Under the pieces are notes generated by a model. That model worked only from the letters and a program-made list of their open reading frames with translations, ran no database searches and had not been told where the DNA came from. Below, piece after piece: positions 9,972 to 19,569 of a stretch of 64,000 nt of DNA (its first letter is position 1; each line of letters starts with the position of its first letter). This DNA is from Magnetospirillum aberrantis SpK (lineage in GTDB: Bacteria; Pseudomonadota; Alphaproteobacteria; Rhodospirillales; Magnetospirillaceae): positions 248,001 to 312,000 of the forward strand of contig NZ_JAAIYP010000039.1 of NCBI RefSeq assembly GCF_011022235.1. Reading direction: 5' to 3'. A program made the position numbers and the translations under genes.

Positions 9972-10649
9972 ATGCTGGACATCGAACGGCTGAGAGTCCT
10001 CATGACCCAAGACCCCCGCGCCTTCATCCGCGACGTGACCGAGGTGTCGCAACCGCCGGCCTGTCCCGAGATCGACCTGTGGCTGGCGACCGAGGTGACG
10101 CCGCTGTGGGAAGCCACCGAGGCGGCGTTGCTGCGCGTCAACCTGCCCCCGCCCTATTGGGCGTTCTGTTGGGCCGGCGGCCAGGCGCTGACCCGCTATG
10201 TCCTGGACAATCCCGAACTGGTGCGCGGCAAACGGGTCCTGGATTTCGCCGCCGGATCGGGCGCGTCGGCCATCGCCGCCGCCTTGGGCGGCGCCGTCCA
10301 GGTTCTGGCCGCCGACATCGACCCCTTGGCCTGCGCCGTCATCCCCATGAACGCCGAGTTGAACGGTGTGGTGGTGGACGTGGCGGACGGCGACATCGTC
10401 GGCCAGGAATGCCGCTGGGACGTGGTGGTGGCCGGCGACGTCTGTTACGAACGCCCCATGACCGACCACATCCTGCCTTGGCTGCGCTCCCTGGCCGCCG
10501 CCGGGGCGGTGGTGCTGATGGCCGATCCCGGCCGGGCCTACCTGCCCAAGACGGGATTGCGGGAACTGGCGCGCACGACCGTACGCACCAGCCTGGAACT
10601 GGAAGACCGCGACGCCCGCGAGGTGGTGGTCTACCGCATCGAAGGATAA
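9972..10649 (+). CDS. class I SAM methyltransferase, ETFB-lysine methyltransferase-like
   Basis: 225 residues. The N-terminal half carries the family pattern PPPYWAFCWAGGQALTRYVL just before SAM-binding motif I (VLDFAAGSGASAIAAA). An acidic VLAADIDPLA and a VVVAGDVCYERPM post-motif follow. This layout matches the METTL20/ETFBKMT and nicotinamide N-methyltransferase-like group; a bacterial ETF-beta lysine methyltransferase is the best guess. The start at 9972 follows ubiA closely, so co-transcription is likely. The exact substrate is inference. Confidence 0.8.
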   Translation: MLDIERLRVLMTQDPRAFIRDVTEVSQPPACPEIDLWLATEVTPLWEATEAALLRVNLPPPYWAFCWAGGQALTRYVLDNPELVRGKRVLDFAAGSGASAIAAALGGAVQVLAADIDPLACAVIPMNAELNGVVVDVADGDIVGQECRWDVVVAGDVCYERPMTDHILPWLRSLAAAGAVVLMADPGRAYLPKTGLRELARTTVRTSLELEDRDAREVVVYRIEG

Positions 10650-10673
10650 AAAGAAGGCGCTCAGGCCTTCTTC
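10648..10673 (-). terminator. intrinsic terminator of yjdM
   Basis: On the minus strand AAGAAGGC pairs with GCCTTCTT over a short loop and runs into TTTTTATCC. The hairpin overlaps the last codons and stop of the gene it ends. Confidence 0.75.
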
Positions 10674-10996
10674 ACGTATTCCGACTTCAGGTTCATGGCG
10701 CCGATGCCATCGATCTTGCAGGCGATGTCGTGACCATCGACCGCGTCCGCCACCAAGCGGATGTTCTTGACCTTGGTGCCACCCTTGACCACCAGCGACG
10801 AGCCCTTGACCTTGAGGTCCTTGATCACCGTGACCGAATCGCCGTCGGCCAGCACGTTGCCGTTGGCATCCTTGATCACGCCTTCGTCAGCGGCCTCGGC
10901 GGCGGTTTCGGGGTTCCATTCATGGGCGCATTCCGGGCAGACCCACAGGTTGCCGTCTTCGTAAACGTGCTCGGAATCGCATTTGGGGCACTTCAT
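10661..10996 (-). CDS. yjdM: PhnA-type zinc-ribbon protein (YjdM family)
   Basis: A 111-residue protein starting [20 protein letters not shown] with a four-cysteine zinc ribbon (CPKC...CPEC) and the C-terminal PhnA domain ([33 protein letters not shown]). Members are annotated as alkylphosphonate utilisation protein PhnA, but the gene normally stands alone, as here, and a role in phosphonate metabolism is not established. It converges with the upstream methyltransferase gene. Confidence 0.93.
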   Translation of the reverse strand: MKCPKCDSEHVYEDGNLWVCPECAHEWNPETAAEAADEGVIKDANGNVLADGDSVTVIKDLKVKGSSLVVKGGTKVKNIRLVADAVDGHDIACKIDGIGAMNLKSEYVKKA

Positions 10997-11124
10997 CGAA
11001 TGATCCTTTGGTGATCGGAATAAAGAGCCCGAATACTAAACCGGCACCCTCTCCTTGAACAACTCCGCTTGGTCGCGCCCCTCCACCTTGTGCTAGGCTG
11101 CGCCTTCAGCAAAGAGAGGGCGCG

Positions 11125-11898
11125 ATGACGCGGATTGTGGTCGAACAGATCGCGGTGCTGTCGGACAATTACGTCTACCTGCTGCACGAACCGGAAAGCG
11201 GCGCCACGGCTGCCGTCGATCCGGCGGTGGCCGAGCCGGTGCTGGCCGAACTGGCGCGCCGACAGTGGCGGTTGACCCACATCCTCAACACCCACCACCA
11301 CGGCGACCACACCGGCGGCAACCTGGAACTCAAGCACGCCACCGGGGCGCAGGTGGTCGGCGCCCGCCGCGACGCCCAGCGCATTCCCGGCATCGACGTC
11401 GAAGTCCGCGAAGGCGACACCTTCCTGTTGGGGCACGCGGCGGCCATGGTGTTCGAGACGCCGGGCCACACCACCGGCCATATCGCCTTTTGGTTTCCCG
11501 ACAGCCACGCGCTGTTTTGCGGCGACACCTTGTTTTCCCTGGGCTGCGGCCGCCTGTTCGAGGGCACGGCCGAACAGATGTGGGACTCGTTGCGCAAACT
11601 GCGCGACCTGCCGGACGACACCCGCATCTATTGCGCCCACGAATACACCGCCGCCAACGGACGGTTCGCCCGGTTGGTGGAGCGCGGCAATGCCGCCCTG
11701 CTGACCCGTGTCGAACAGGTCGCCCGGCTGCGCGGAGCCGAGCTTCCCACCGTGCCTTCCCTGATGGCCGACGAACGCGCCGCCAACCCGTTCCTGCGCG
11801 CCGACGAAGCCAGCGTCGCCCGTGCCGTCGGCATGGAGCCGGGAACCGACCCGGCCCGCGTGTTCGCCGAACTCAGGCGGCGCAAGGACGTGTTCTGA
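11125..11898 (+). CDS. gloB: hydroxyacylglutathione hydrolase (glyoxalase II)
   Basis: A 257-residue metallo-beta-lactamase-fold enzyme with the binuclear metal motif THHHGDHTGG, later metal ligands in ETPGHTTGHIAF and CGDTLFSLGCGRLFEGT, and the glutathione-binding C terminus (YCAHEYTAANGRFA, NPFLRAD). It hydrolyses S-lactoylglutathione to lactate and glutathione in methylglyoxal detoxification. The length equals the family standard and the start ATG follows GAGAGGGCGCG. Confidence 0.96.
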   Translation: MTRIVVEQIAVLSDNYVYLLHEPESGATAAVDPAVAEPVLAELARRQWRLTHILNTHHHGDHTGGNLELKHATGAQVVGARRDAQRIPGIDVEVREGDTFLLGHAAAMVFETPGHTTGHIAFWFPDSHALFCGDTLFSLGCGRLFEGTAEQMWDSLRKLRDLPDDTRIYCAHEYTAANGRFARLVERGNAALLTRVEQVARLRGAELPTVPSLMADERAANPFLRADEASVARAVGMEPGTDPARVFAELRRRKDVF

Positions 11899-11907
11899 CC
11901 ACGCCCC

Positions 11908-13008
11908 TTATCCCCGTTCGGGAAACAGCTCGCTCAATCCTTCGGGGCTGGCGGCACAGACGCCGCGTTCGGTGATCAGGCCGGTGACCAGCCGCGCCGG
12001 GGTGACGTCGAAGCCCCAATTGCCGGCGGCGCTGCCATCGGGCACCACCTGGACGGTGACGATGGAACCATCCGCCGCCTTGCCGGTCATATGGGTCTGT
12101 TCGGTGGCGTCGCGTTCCTCGATGGGGATTTCCTTCACACCGTCGGCGACGCTCCAGTCGATGGTCGGGCTGGGCAGCGCCACATAGAACGGCACATTGT
12201 TGTCGGCCGCCGCCAATGCCTTGAGGTAGGTGCCGATCTTGTTGCAGACGTCACCGTTACGGGTGACGCGGTCGGTGCCGACGATGACGCAATCCACCAT
12301 GCCGTGCTGCATCAGGTGGCCGCCGGTGTTGTCGGCGATCACCGTATGCGGCACGCCGTGCCAGTTCAGTTCGCGTGCGGTCAGGCTGGCGCCCTGGTTG
12401 CGCGGCCGGGTTTCGTCCACCCAGACATGAATGGGCATGCCGGCGTCGAACGCCTTGTAGATGGGAGCGATGGCGGTGCCCCAATCGACGGTGGCCAGCC
12501 AGCCGGCATTGCAATGGGTCAGCACGTTCAACCGCTCGGCCCCTTCCGCCCGGCGACGCGCCCAGATGTCGTGCAACAGGTCCAGGCCGTTGTCGCCGAT
12601 GGCCGAGTTGATGGCCACATCCTCGTCGGCGATCTCGGCGGCACGGGCATAGGCGACTTCGGCCCGTTTGTCCTCGGGCACGCCGGCCAGCGCCTTGATC
12701 ATCTCGTCCAACGCCCATTTCAGGTTGATGGCGGTCGGCCGGGTGGCATGCAGGATGTTGTAGGCCACGGTCAAGGCCATGTCGGAAGCGTTGGCCCGCG
12801 CCGTCAACGCCATGCCATAGGCGGCGGTGGCACCGATCAGCGGCGCGCCGCGCACCAGCATGGCCTTGATGGCGTGCGCGGCGTCGGCCAGGGTTTCCAG
12901 ACGCACCGTCACCAATTCGTGCGGCAGACGGGTCTGGTCGATGATCTCGACCCCCTGACCGTCCTCGGCCAGCCAGATGGTCCGGGTGGACTTGCCGTCG
13001 ATCTTCAT
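11908..13008 (-). CDS. mtnA: methylthioribose-1-phosphate isomerase
   Basis: 366 residues with the eIF2B-related fold. Diagnostic segments are [17 protein letters not shown], the catalytic-Cys region [19 protein letters not shown] and the catalytic-Asp region [20 protein letters not shown]. It isomerises 5-methylthioribose-1-phosphate to the ribulose form in methionine salvage. Together with mtnP (next on the same strand, 380 bases upstream) it gives the first two salvage steps from methylthioadenosine. No SAM riboswitch could be recognised in the gap between them. Confidence 0.96.
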   Translation of the reverse strand: MKIDGKSTRTIWLAEDGQGVEIIDQTRLPHELVTVRLETLADAAHAIKAMLVRGAPLIGATAAYGMALTARANASDMALTVAYNILHATRPTAINLKWALDEMIKALAGVPEDKRAEVAYARAAEIADEDVAINSAIGDNGLDLLHDIWARRRAEGAERLNVLTHCNAGWLATVDWGTAIAPIYKAFDAGMPIHVWVDETRPRNQGASLTARELNWHGVPHTVIADNTGGHLMQHGMVDCVIVGTDRVTRNGDVCNKIGTYLKALAAADNNVPFYVALPSPTIDWSVADGVKEIPIEERDATEQTHMTGKAADGSIVTVQVVPDGSAAGNWGFDVTPARLVTGLITERGVCAASPEGLSELFPERG

Positions 13009-13199
13009 GGCCTAACCTCGTTGGCTTTCATTTCGTTTGTCTTAAGCAAAGGGATAAGGGGGGACGCCAGCCTTCCGAACGATGCCCCGCACCGTGGAAG
13101 CTATACACCTGCACCTATACCAAGGTCGGAGAAAACGGATTTATCATCATTTCATCAAGAGCGGTCATTGGAACGCTCGCCCACCACGTCGGAAGCATC

Positions 13200-13379
13200 A
13201 TGAGGAACCGCAAAGGAGAGGAGTGCGCCTGGCATTCCGACCCCACGGCCCATAGCAACCTGGATACGCTTCAGACCATCCTCAACTGCGCCTCGGTCCA
13301 AGGGTGCGACCGCTGTGTCAGTTGCAGCGAACAGGCGCTGGAGATGTTCCGCTCCGTCGCCCGCTCCCACCGCGCGTGA
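13200..13379 (+). CDS. small cysteine-containing protein, unknown
   Basis: A 59-residue reading frame fills the gap between mtnA and mtnP, on the opposite strand. It has a GGAAG five bases before its ATG. The product begins MRNRKGEECAWHS and has a four-cysteine cluster (LNCASVQGCDRCVSC) followed by an amphipathic helix (SEQALEMFRSVAR). It resembles no family I recognise. The cysteine spacing could bind a metal. It may be a real small gene or chance. Confidence 0.4.
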   Translation: MRNRKGEECAWHSDPTAHSNLDTLQTILNCASVQGCDRCVSCSEQALEMFRSVARSHRA

Positions 13380-13388
13380 ACGGCCCCC

Positions 13389-14264
<876 letters not shown>

Positions 14265-14303
14265 GCCTGTCGCCCCTGAGTGGAAAAGTTCGACATGGGT
14301 CGT

Positions 14304-14338
14304 AAAACAAAAAGGCCGCCGTCGCAAGGACGGCGGCC
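14304..14338 (-). terminator. intrinsic terminator of the petA-petB-petC operon
   Basis: A perfect 10-base stem, GGCCGCCGTC and GACGGCGGCC, with a five-base loop is followed on the minus strand by TTTTTGTTTTA. It lies 50 bases after the cytochrome c1 stop. Confidence 0.9.
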
Positions 14339-14385
14339 AATCCGACGATCTGTTTCCCGGCGCGGGCCGCCCCGGGAAAGGGCGA

Positions 14386-15153
14386 TCAGTGCACGTTCTT
14401 CCAGATCTGACGCTTGAGGGCGTAGAGCAAGGCGGTGAACACCGCCAGGAAGACCAGAACCTTGAGGCCCATGGACTTACGCACGTCCAGTTCCGGCTCG
14501 GCCGTCCAGTTCAGGAAGGCCGAGATATCCAGCGCCATCTGTTCCGGGGTGGCGGCGGTGCCATCGGAATAGGTGACCAGATCCTCCATCAGCTGCGGCG
14601 GCATGCTGATGTTGTTGCCGGGGAAGTAGACATTGAAGAACTTGCCGTCCGGGACCAAATGGCCTTCCGGGGCTTCGTCCTTGAAGCCCAGCATCAGGCT
14701 GTAGATGTAGTTCGGACCGCCGACACGGGCCTTGGCCATCAGCGACAGGTCGGGCGGCAACGCGCCGCCGTTGGCCGCGGCGGCCGCCTGGTCGTTGGGG
14801 AACGGGCCGATGTACTTGTCCGACGGACGGCCGGCGCGCTTGCTGACGATACCTTCGTCATTGGGCACGTCGTCGATGTCACGCTCGGCAGCGATGGTCT
14901 TGATCTCATCGGCGGTCAGGCCAACCGCCTCGAGATTGCGATAGGCCACCAGACGCAAACCGTGGCAGTTCGAGCAGACCTGATGGAACAGCTCGAAGCC
15001 GCGCTTGAGCTGGGCCTTGTCGTACTGACCGAAGAAGCCGTTGAAGGAGAACTCGGGCTTCATCAGCGGCTCGCCGCCACCGCTGGCCAGAGCCGCGCCG
15101 GAAGCGCCGGTCAGACCGGCGGCGACCAGGGCCGAAAGGATGAGCTTACGCAT
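14386..15153 (-). CDS. petC: cytochrome c1 of the bc1 complex
   Basis: 255 residues. A signal peptide ([20 protein letters not shown]...ALA) is followed by the haem-binding HQVCSNCHGLR, the axial-Met region PGNNISMPPQL and a C-terminal membrane anchor (LVFLAVFTALLYALKRQIW). It passes electrons from the Rieske protein to cytochrome c in the periplasm. The ATG shares a base with the stop of petB (TAATG). It ends the minus-strand operon petA-petB-petC (also called fbcFBC). Confidence 0.97.
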   Translation of the reverse strand: MRKLILSALVAAGLTGASGAALASGGGEPLMKPEFSFNGFFGQYDKAQLKRGFELFHQVCSNCHGLRLVAYRNLEAVGLTADEIKTIAAERDIDDVPNDEGIVSKRAGRPSDKYIGPFPNDQAAAAANGGALPPDLSLMAKARVGGPNYIYSLMLGFKDEAPEGHLVPDGKFFNVYFPGNNISMPPQLMEDLVTYSDGTAATPEQMALDISAFLNWTAEPELDVRKSMGLKVLVFLAVFTALLYALKRQIWKNVH

Positions 15154-16391
15154 TATGCCTTCTCCTTCAGCACGGGGGCCGAGATGCTGGCCGGCAAAGC
15201 CTTGGGCTTCTCGATCTTGCCCAAGAGCGGCATGATGATCAGGAAGTGAGCGAAATAGTAGGCGGTGGCGATCTGGCCGATGGTCACCAGCGGCTCTTCC
15301 GCCGGCTTGCCGCCGACATAGCCCAGCACCACGCAATCCACCAGGAACAGCCAGAAGAACTGGCGGTACCACGGACGGAACTTGGCCGAACGAACCTTGG
15401 ACGTGTCCAGCCAGGGCAGGAAGAACAGGATGATGATGGCCGAGAACATGGCCACGACGCCCTGAAGCTTCGCCGAGATGATCCAGATGTCCTGGGTGAA
15501 GGCGCGCAGGATCGCGTAGAACGGCAGGAAGTACCATTCGGGAACGATGTGCGGCGGGGTCACCATCGGGTTGGCCGGGATGTAGTTGTCCGGCTCGCCG
15601 AAGAAGTTCGGAGCCCAGAACACGAAGGCACAGTAGAACATCAGGAACACGCCGATGCCGAACAGGTCCTTGATCGTGTAATAGGGATGGAACGGGATGG
15701 TGTCGGCCTGGGTCTTGATCTCGACGCCCAGCGGGTTGTTCGACCGCACGGTGTGCAGCGCCCAAACGTGGACGACCACCAGACCGAGAATGACGAACGG
15801 CAGCAGGTAATGCAGCGAGAAGAAGCGGTTGAGGGTCGGGTTGTCGACCGCGAAACCACCCCACAGCAAGGTGACGATCGGATCACCGACGATCGGGAAG
15901 GCCGAGAACAGGTTGGTGATCACGGTGGCGCCCCAGAAGGACATCTGGCCCCAGGGAAGCACGTAGCCCATGAACGCGGTGCCCATCATCGACAGGAAGA
16001 TGATGATGCCGATCCACCACAGAACCTCGCGCGGGCTCTTGTACGAACCGTAATAAAGATTACGGAAGATGTGGATGTACACCAAGATGAAGAACATCGA
16101 GGCGCCGTTCATGTGCAGGTAGCGGATCAGCCACCCGTAATTCACATCGCGCATGATGCGTTCGACCGAGTCGAAGGCCAGCGAGGTGTGGGAGGAATAG
16201 TTCATCACCAGGAAGATACCGGTGAGGATCATCACCACCAGGATGAAGCCGGCCAGCGAACCGAAGTTCCACCAGTAGTTCAGGTTCCGGGGGGTGGGAT
16301 ATTCGATGCCGGAATGATGGAGCATCGAGAAGATGGGAAGCCGCTGGTCCAGCCAGCTCACCACCTTGTTATTGGTCTGAAAACCGCTCAT
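15153..16391 (-). CDS. petB: cytochrome b of the bc1 complex
   Basis: 412 residues with eight membrane helices. The haem-ligating histidines are in [21 protein letters not shown] and in [20 protein letters not shown]. The quinol-oxidation site motif [13 protein letters not shown] (PEWY) is intact. It carries the two b haems and the Qo and Qi sites. Ten bases separate it from the Rieske gene. Confidence 0.98.
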   Translation of the reverse strand: MSGFQTNNKVVSWLDQRLPIFSMLHHSGIEYPTPRNLNYWWNFGSLAGFILVVMILTGIFLVMNYSSHTSLAFDSVERIMRDVNYGWLIRYLHMNGASMFFILVYIHIFRNLYYGSYKSPREVLWWIGIIIFLSMMGTAFMGYVLPWGQMSFWGATVITNLFSAFPIVGDPIVTLLWGGFAVDNPTLNRFFSLHYLLPFVILGLVVVHVWALHTVRSNNPLGVEIKTQADTIPFHPYYTIKDLFGIGVFLMFYCAFVFWAPNFFGEPDNYIPANPMVTPPHIVPEWYFLPFYAILRAFTQDIWIISAKLQGVVAMFSAIIILFFLPWLDTSKVRSAKFRPWYRQFFWLFLVDCVVLGYVGGKPAEEPLVTIGQIATAYYFAHFLIIMPLLGKIEKPKALPASISAPVLKEKA

Positions 16392-16400
16392 GGCCGATCC

Positions 16401-16955
16401 TTACCCGATCCGGATGGTGGTGTCGGTGGTGAACGCATACTTCGGAACCGGCAGGTTCAGGGGCGCGGGCCCCTTGCGGATACGTCCCGAAGTGTCGTAG
16501 TGCGAACCGTGGCAGGGGCAGAACCAGCCGTTGAACTCGCCCTTGGGGTCGGCCGGCTTCTGGCCCAGCGGCACGCAGCCGAGATGGGTGCACACACCGA
16601 TGACCACCAGCCATTCCGGCTTGGTCACACGGTCGGCGTCCTTTTGTGGATCGCGCAGGTGGGCACTGTCGTCCTGGGCGGCCTGGGCGATTTCCGCTTC
16701 CGTGCGGTAGCGCACGAAAACCGGCTTGCCCTGCCAGACGACCGTGACGGCCTGACCTGGTTGGATGGCGGCGAGATCCACATCGGTGGTGGACAGCGCC
16801 AAGGTGTCAGCGGCCGGATTCATGCTGTGCACGAACGGCCACAGAGCGGCGGCGGTCCCGACCGCGCCGACGGCGGTAGTGGCATAAAGCAGGAAATCCC
16901 GCCTAGTCTGCCCGTCCGTCGACGAGGGCTGGGCATGCGTTGCCGAATCAGCCAT
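16401..16955 (-). CDS. petA: Rieske iron-sulfur protein of the bc1 complex
   Basis: 184 residues. A twin-arginine-type anchor (RRDFLLYATTAVGAVG) is retained as the single membrane helix. The 2Fe-2S ligands lie in CTHLGCVPLG and CPCHGSHYD, spaced as in ubiquinol-cytochrome c reductases. It oxidises quinol and passes electrons to cytochrome c1. First gene of the operon; the promoter should lie in the 160 bases before the divergent trmL. Confidence 0.97.
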   Translation of the reverse strand: MADSATHAQPSSTDGQTRRDFLLYATTAVGAVGTAAALWPFVHSMNPAADTLALSTTDVDLAAIQPGQAVTVVWQGKPVFVRYRTEAEIAQAAQDDSAHLRDPQKDADRVTKPEWLVVIGVCTHLGCVPLGQKPADPKGEFNGWFCPCHGSHYDTSGRIRKGPAPLNLPVPKYAFTTDTTIRIG

Positions 16956-17115
16956 GACATAACCTCTTGTTGGCCCGCGGAAGCGGCCCTATTAACCACA
17001 TTGGCCCGCCTGGATCAACAGGCGAGTCAAGGGCTGTTCAGCTTTCACTAATCCAGCCCCTTGATTTTTCATCAATGGCGCCCCAACGGGCCGGGCGCCG
17101 TGACCTGGAGCAAGA

Positions 17116-17595
17116 ATGGACCGGCCGCGCCTGGCACTTTATCACCCCGACATCCCGCAAAACGCCGGGGCGCTCCTGCGGCTGGGAGCCTGTCTGGATT
17201 TCGGCCTGGACGTGATCGAACCGTGCGGCTTCCTGTGGGACGAAAAACGCATGCGCCGCGCCGGCATGGATTACGTCGCGCTGGTTCAGGTGACGCGCCA
17301 CGTTTCATGGGGCGCGTTCCGCGACGACGCCACCCGTGCGGGCCGGCGGGTGGTGCTGTTGTCCACAAAGGCGTCGGAACGTTTGGACCGCTTTTCCTTT
17401 CGCGCGAACGATATCATCATGGTGGGGCGCGAAAGCGCCGGTGTCCCCGACAATGTGGCCGACGCGGCCGACGCGCGGGTCCGCATTCCGCTGGCGCCGG
17501 CGGCACGCTCGCTCAACGTGGCCATGGCCGCCGCCATGGCCATGTCGGAAGCGTTGCGCCAGTTAGGGGCCTTTCCGCCGGAGGACAGTCCATGA
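17116..17595 (+). CDS. trmL: tRNA (cytidine(34)-2'-O)-methyltransferase
   Basis: A compact 159-residue SPOUT enzyme. It opens with LALYHPDIPQNAGALLRLGA, continues FDLDVIEPCGF-like as FGLDVIEPCGFLWDEKRMRR, and has the knot motifs IMVGRESAGVPDNV and RIPLAPAARSLNVAMAAAMA. TrmL methylates the wobble ribose of tRNA-Leu isoacceptors. The length equals the family norm. The next gene starts inside its stop codon (ATGA). Confidence 0.95.
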   Translation: MDRPRLALYHPDIPQNAGALLRLGACLDFGLDVIEPCGFLWDEKRMRRAGMDYVALVQVTRHVSWGAFRDDATRAGRRVVLLSTKASERLDRFSFRANDIIMVGRESAGVPDNVADAADARVRIPLAPAARSLNVAMAAAMAMSEALRQLGAFPPEDSP

Positions 17596-18296
17596 CCGAG
17601 AGCCCTTTGGACCGCATCTACGCCGCCGAGAAGGCCCAGGCCTATGACCGGCGCATCCGCGACGCCATTCCCGGCTACGAGGCGCTGCACCAACTCTCCT
17701 GCATGGTGATCGCCGAAACCACCGGCGGCCACGGCCGGGTGCTGGTGGCCGGGGCGGGATCGGGCGCCGAGTGCGTGGCCCTGGGCCAGGCTTGCCCGGC
17801 CCTGCATGTGGTCGGCGTCGACCCGGCCGGCGACATGTTGAAACTTGCCGAGCACAAGGTCGCTGAACACTGTCTGACCGAACGGGTCCGGCTCTACCCA
17901 TGCGCGGTATCCGCCCTGCCGACCTTCGAGCCGTTCGACGCGGCCACATTGTTGCTGGTACTGCATTTCCTGGCCGACGACGGCGCCAAGCTGGACCTGC
18001 TTGGCGACATCGCCCGCCACCTCAAGCCCGGCGCGCCCCTGGTGCTGGCCGACCTGTTCGGTCCCGGCTGGGACGATTCCTGGCAATCGCAACTGCGCCT
18101 TTATTGGCGCCACCTGCAAAAAGCCGCCGGCATCGGTGCCGACGCCATCGACAAGGGGTTTTCCCATGTGGACCGCGACATCCACCCCGTCACCGAAGAA
18201 CGGCTCGGGCAATTGCTGGACCAAGCCGGGTTCGAGCCGCCGCGCCCGTTCTTCCGGGCATTGTGCTTCGGCGGCTGGGTGGCACGCCGTCGCTAG
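17592..18296 (+). CDS. class I SAM-dependent methyltransferase (CmoA-like fold)
   Basis: 234 residues. SAM motif I is VLVAGAGSGAECVALG, followed by acidic VVGVDPAGDMLKLAEHKV, and the post-motif AATLLLVLHFLADDGAKL. The N terminus AYDRRIRDAIPGYEALHQLS resembles CmoA/TrmN-like enzymes that open with a DERVARVFPDMVRRS-type stretch. The four-base overlap with trmL suggests coupled translation and perhaps a tRNA or small-molecule substrate, which is inference. Confidence 0.8.
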   Translation: MTESPLDRIYAAEKAQAYDRRIRDAIPGYEALHQLSCMVIAETTGGHGRVLVAGAGSGAECVALGQACPALHVVGVDPAGDMLKLAEHKVAEHCLTERVRLYPCAVSALPTFEPFDAATLLLVLHFLADDGAKLDLLGDIARHLKPGAPLVLADLFGPGWDDSWQSQLRLYWRHLQKAAGIGADAIDKGFSHVDRDIHPVTEERLGQLLDQAGFEPPRPFFRALCFGGWVARRR

Positions 18297-18336
18297 GTTT
18301 GCCACGCTGGTCCTGGCCGGATGGATCGCAACCGCG

Positions 18337-18699
18337 ATGCCGGCCCAGGCCGGAACGCTGGACGCCCCCCAGGCCCAGACGTTGGAAGCACGCCATGAAA
18401 TCGTCCTGGTGGACATCCGTACGCCCATGGAATGGTCGGACACCGGCATCCCGGCCGGCGCCGCCACCATTTCCTGGGGGCGACCCGACTTCGCCGAACG
18501 TCTCCTGGAATTGGCCAAAGGCAACCGGGCAGCCCCCCTGGTGCTGATCTGCCGTACCGGCAACCGTTCGAGCCGGGCGCTGGCCTATCTGGCGGAACAG
18601 GGCTTCACTGCGGTCAGCCACGTCCCCGAGGGCATGGCCGGCAGCGCCGCCGGTCCTGGCTGGCTGGCCCGCGGCCTGCCGACCAGCCAATGGCCCTGA
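18337..18699 (+). CDS. rhodanese-like sulfurtransferase, probably exported
   Basis: A single rhodanese domain of about 110 residues with EIVLVDIRTPMEWSDTGIPAG, GRPDFAERLLELA and the active-site loop LICRTGNRSSRALAYL, where Cys is the sulfur acceptor. The only in-frame ATG (18337) cuts a hydrophobic stretch (ATLVLAGWIATAMPAQA) that looks like a signal peptide. The true start may therefore be a rare codon upstream, such as CTG near 18307. It follows the methyltransferase stop directly. Confidence 0.7.
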   Translation: MPAQAGTLDAPQAQTLEARHEIVLVDIRTPMEWSDTGIPAGAATISWGRPDFAERLLELAKGNRAAPLVLICRTGNRSSRALAYLAEQGFTAVSHVPEGMAGSAAGPGWLARGLPTSQWP

Positions 18700-18723
18700 C
18701 GCCACCATGGGCGACGGCCATCG

Positions 18724-19461
18724 TCACTCGACCGGCCGCGCCCCCATGTCGGCGAAGATGTCCTCGAGCCGCCGCAACAGCGCGGTGGGATTGGGCGCCT
18801 TGTTGGACACCACGAAATAGGTGTCCAGCCGGGCCAGCGTCTCCACCAGGAACGCCTCGTCCTTTGCCCCCAGAACCTCGGGAGGCACATAGTCGATCAG
18901 ATAGTCGCCATGGCCGCCGCTCAACATGCGGACGGCGGCCTCGCGGCTGTCGGCGTAGGACACTGCCACGCTGTTGGCGGGATCGCGGAAAAAGTCGATC
19001 CAGCCGCCATAGCCGTACCCGCGCAACACCACCACCCGCTTGCCCCGGCTGTTTTCCACCCGCCCCAACGGCGTAGTCCCCGCCCGGCGATAGGCCCGCA
19101 GATCGATCCGCGCCATGGGCAACGCACCATATTGAACCGAGGACAACAGGTCGGGATGACGGATCAGCATGGCAACCTGGACTGACCCGTCGCGCAAGGA
19201 CGCCATCAGCCGGGCACCGGGATAGCAGGTCACCTGATACTCCAGCCCGGCACGCTCCAGGATGACGGAAACCAGTTCGACCGCCCGTCCCGTCGCCCGG
19301 CCGTCGCCCCCGGTATAGGTCAGGGGCGGAAACTCGACGCACCCGACCTTGACCGGTTCGGCTGCGGCCGCCGGCCACGTCAACAGCCCCAGCATCGCCA
19401 CCGCGACAAAGCTGGCCAGCGACCTCCGAAGAACAGCCGTTATCGGGTAAAGACCTGACAT
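18724..19461 (-). CDS. periplasmic substrate-binding protein (SBP_bac_3-like)
   Basis: 245 residues with a signal peptide ending PAAAAEPVKV, then VGCVEFPPLTYTGGDGRATG and AVELVSVILERAGLEYQVTC, the family 3 binding-protein layout. It resembles the protein at 1134-1892 in size and architecture. It is not beside transporter genes. It lies divergent (10 bases apart) from a hybrid histidine kinase, so it might feed a signal to that kinase; this is speculation. Confidence 0.7.
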   Translation of the reverse strand: MSGLYPITAVLRRSLASFVAVAMLGLLTWPAAAAEPVKVGCVEFPPLTYTGGDGRATGRAVELVSVILERAGLEYQVTCYPGARLMASLRDGSVQVAMLIRHPDLLSSVQYGALPMARIDLRAYRRAGTTPLGRVENSRGKRVVVLRGYGYGGWIDFFRDPANSVAVSYADSREAAVRMLSGGHGDYLIDYVPPEVLGAKDEAFLVETLARLDTYFVVSNKAPNPTALLRRLEDIFADMGARPVE

Positions 19462-19569
19462 GCGCCCATTGTGCCGAGCGGAACCGCCGTGCGCAATGGC
19501 TTCTGGCATCCCAGGCGGCTTTGGCCTAACCTTTGGCTGAATTCTCGATCCAGGCGAGGACGACCCAAG

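Noticed and set aside
7208-10141. A 977-codon open frame on the minus strand
   Set aside because: It lies opposite the EAL gene and ubiA, is low-complexity (His, Gly, Gln, Arg-rich) and has no domain; a GC-rich antisense shadow.
13009-13199. SAM riboswitch before mtnA
   Set aside because: Neither SAM-I nor SAM-II core elements could be recognised by eye.
15154-15864. In-frame extension of cytochrome c1 upstream to 15864
   Set aside because: It runs through petB in another frame; the ATG at 15153 with a signal peptide is the real start.
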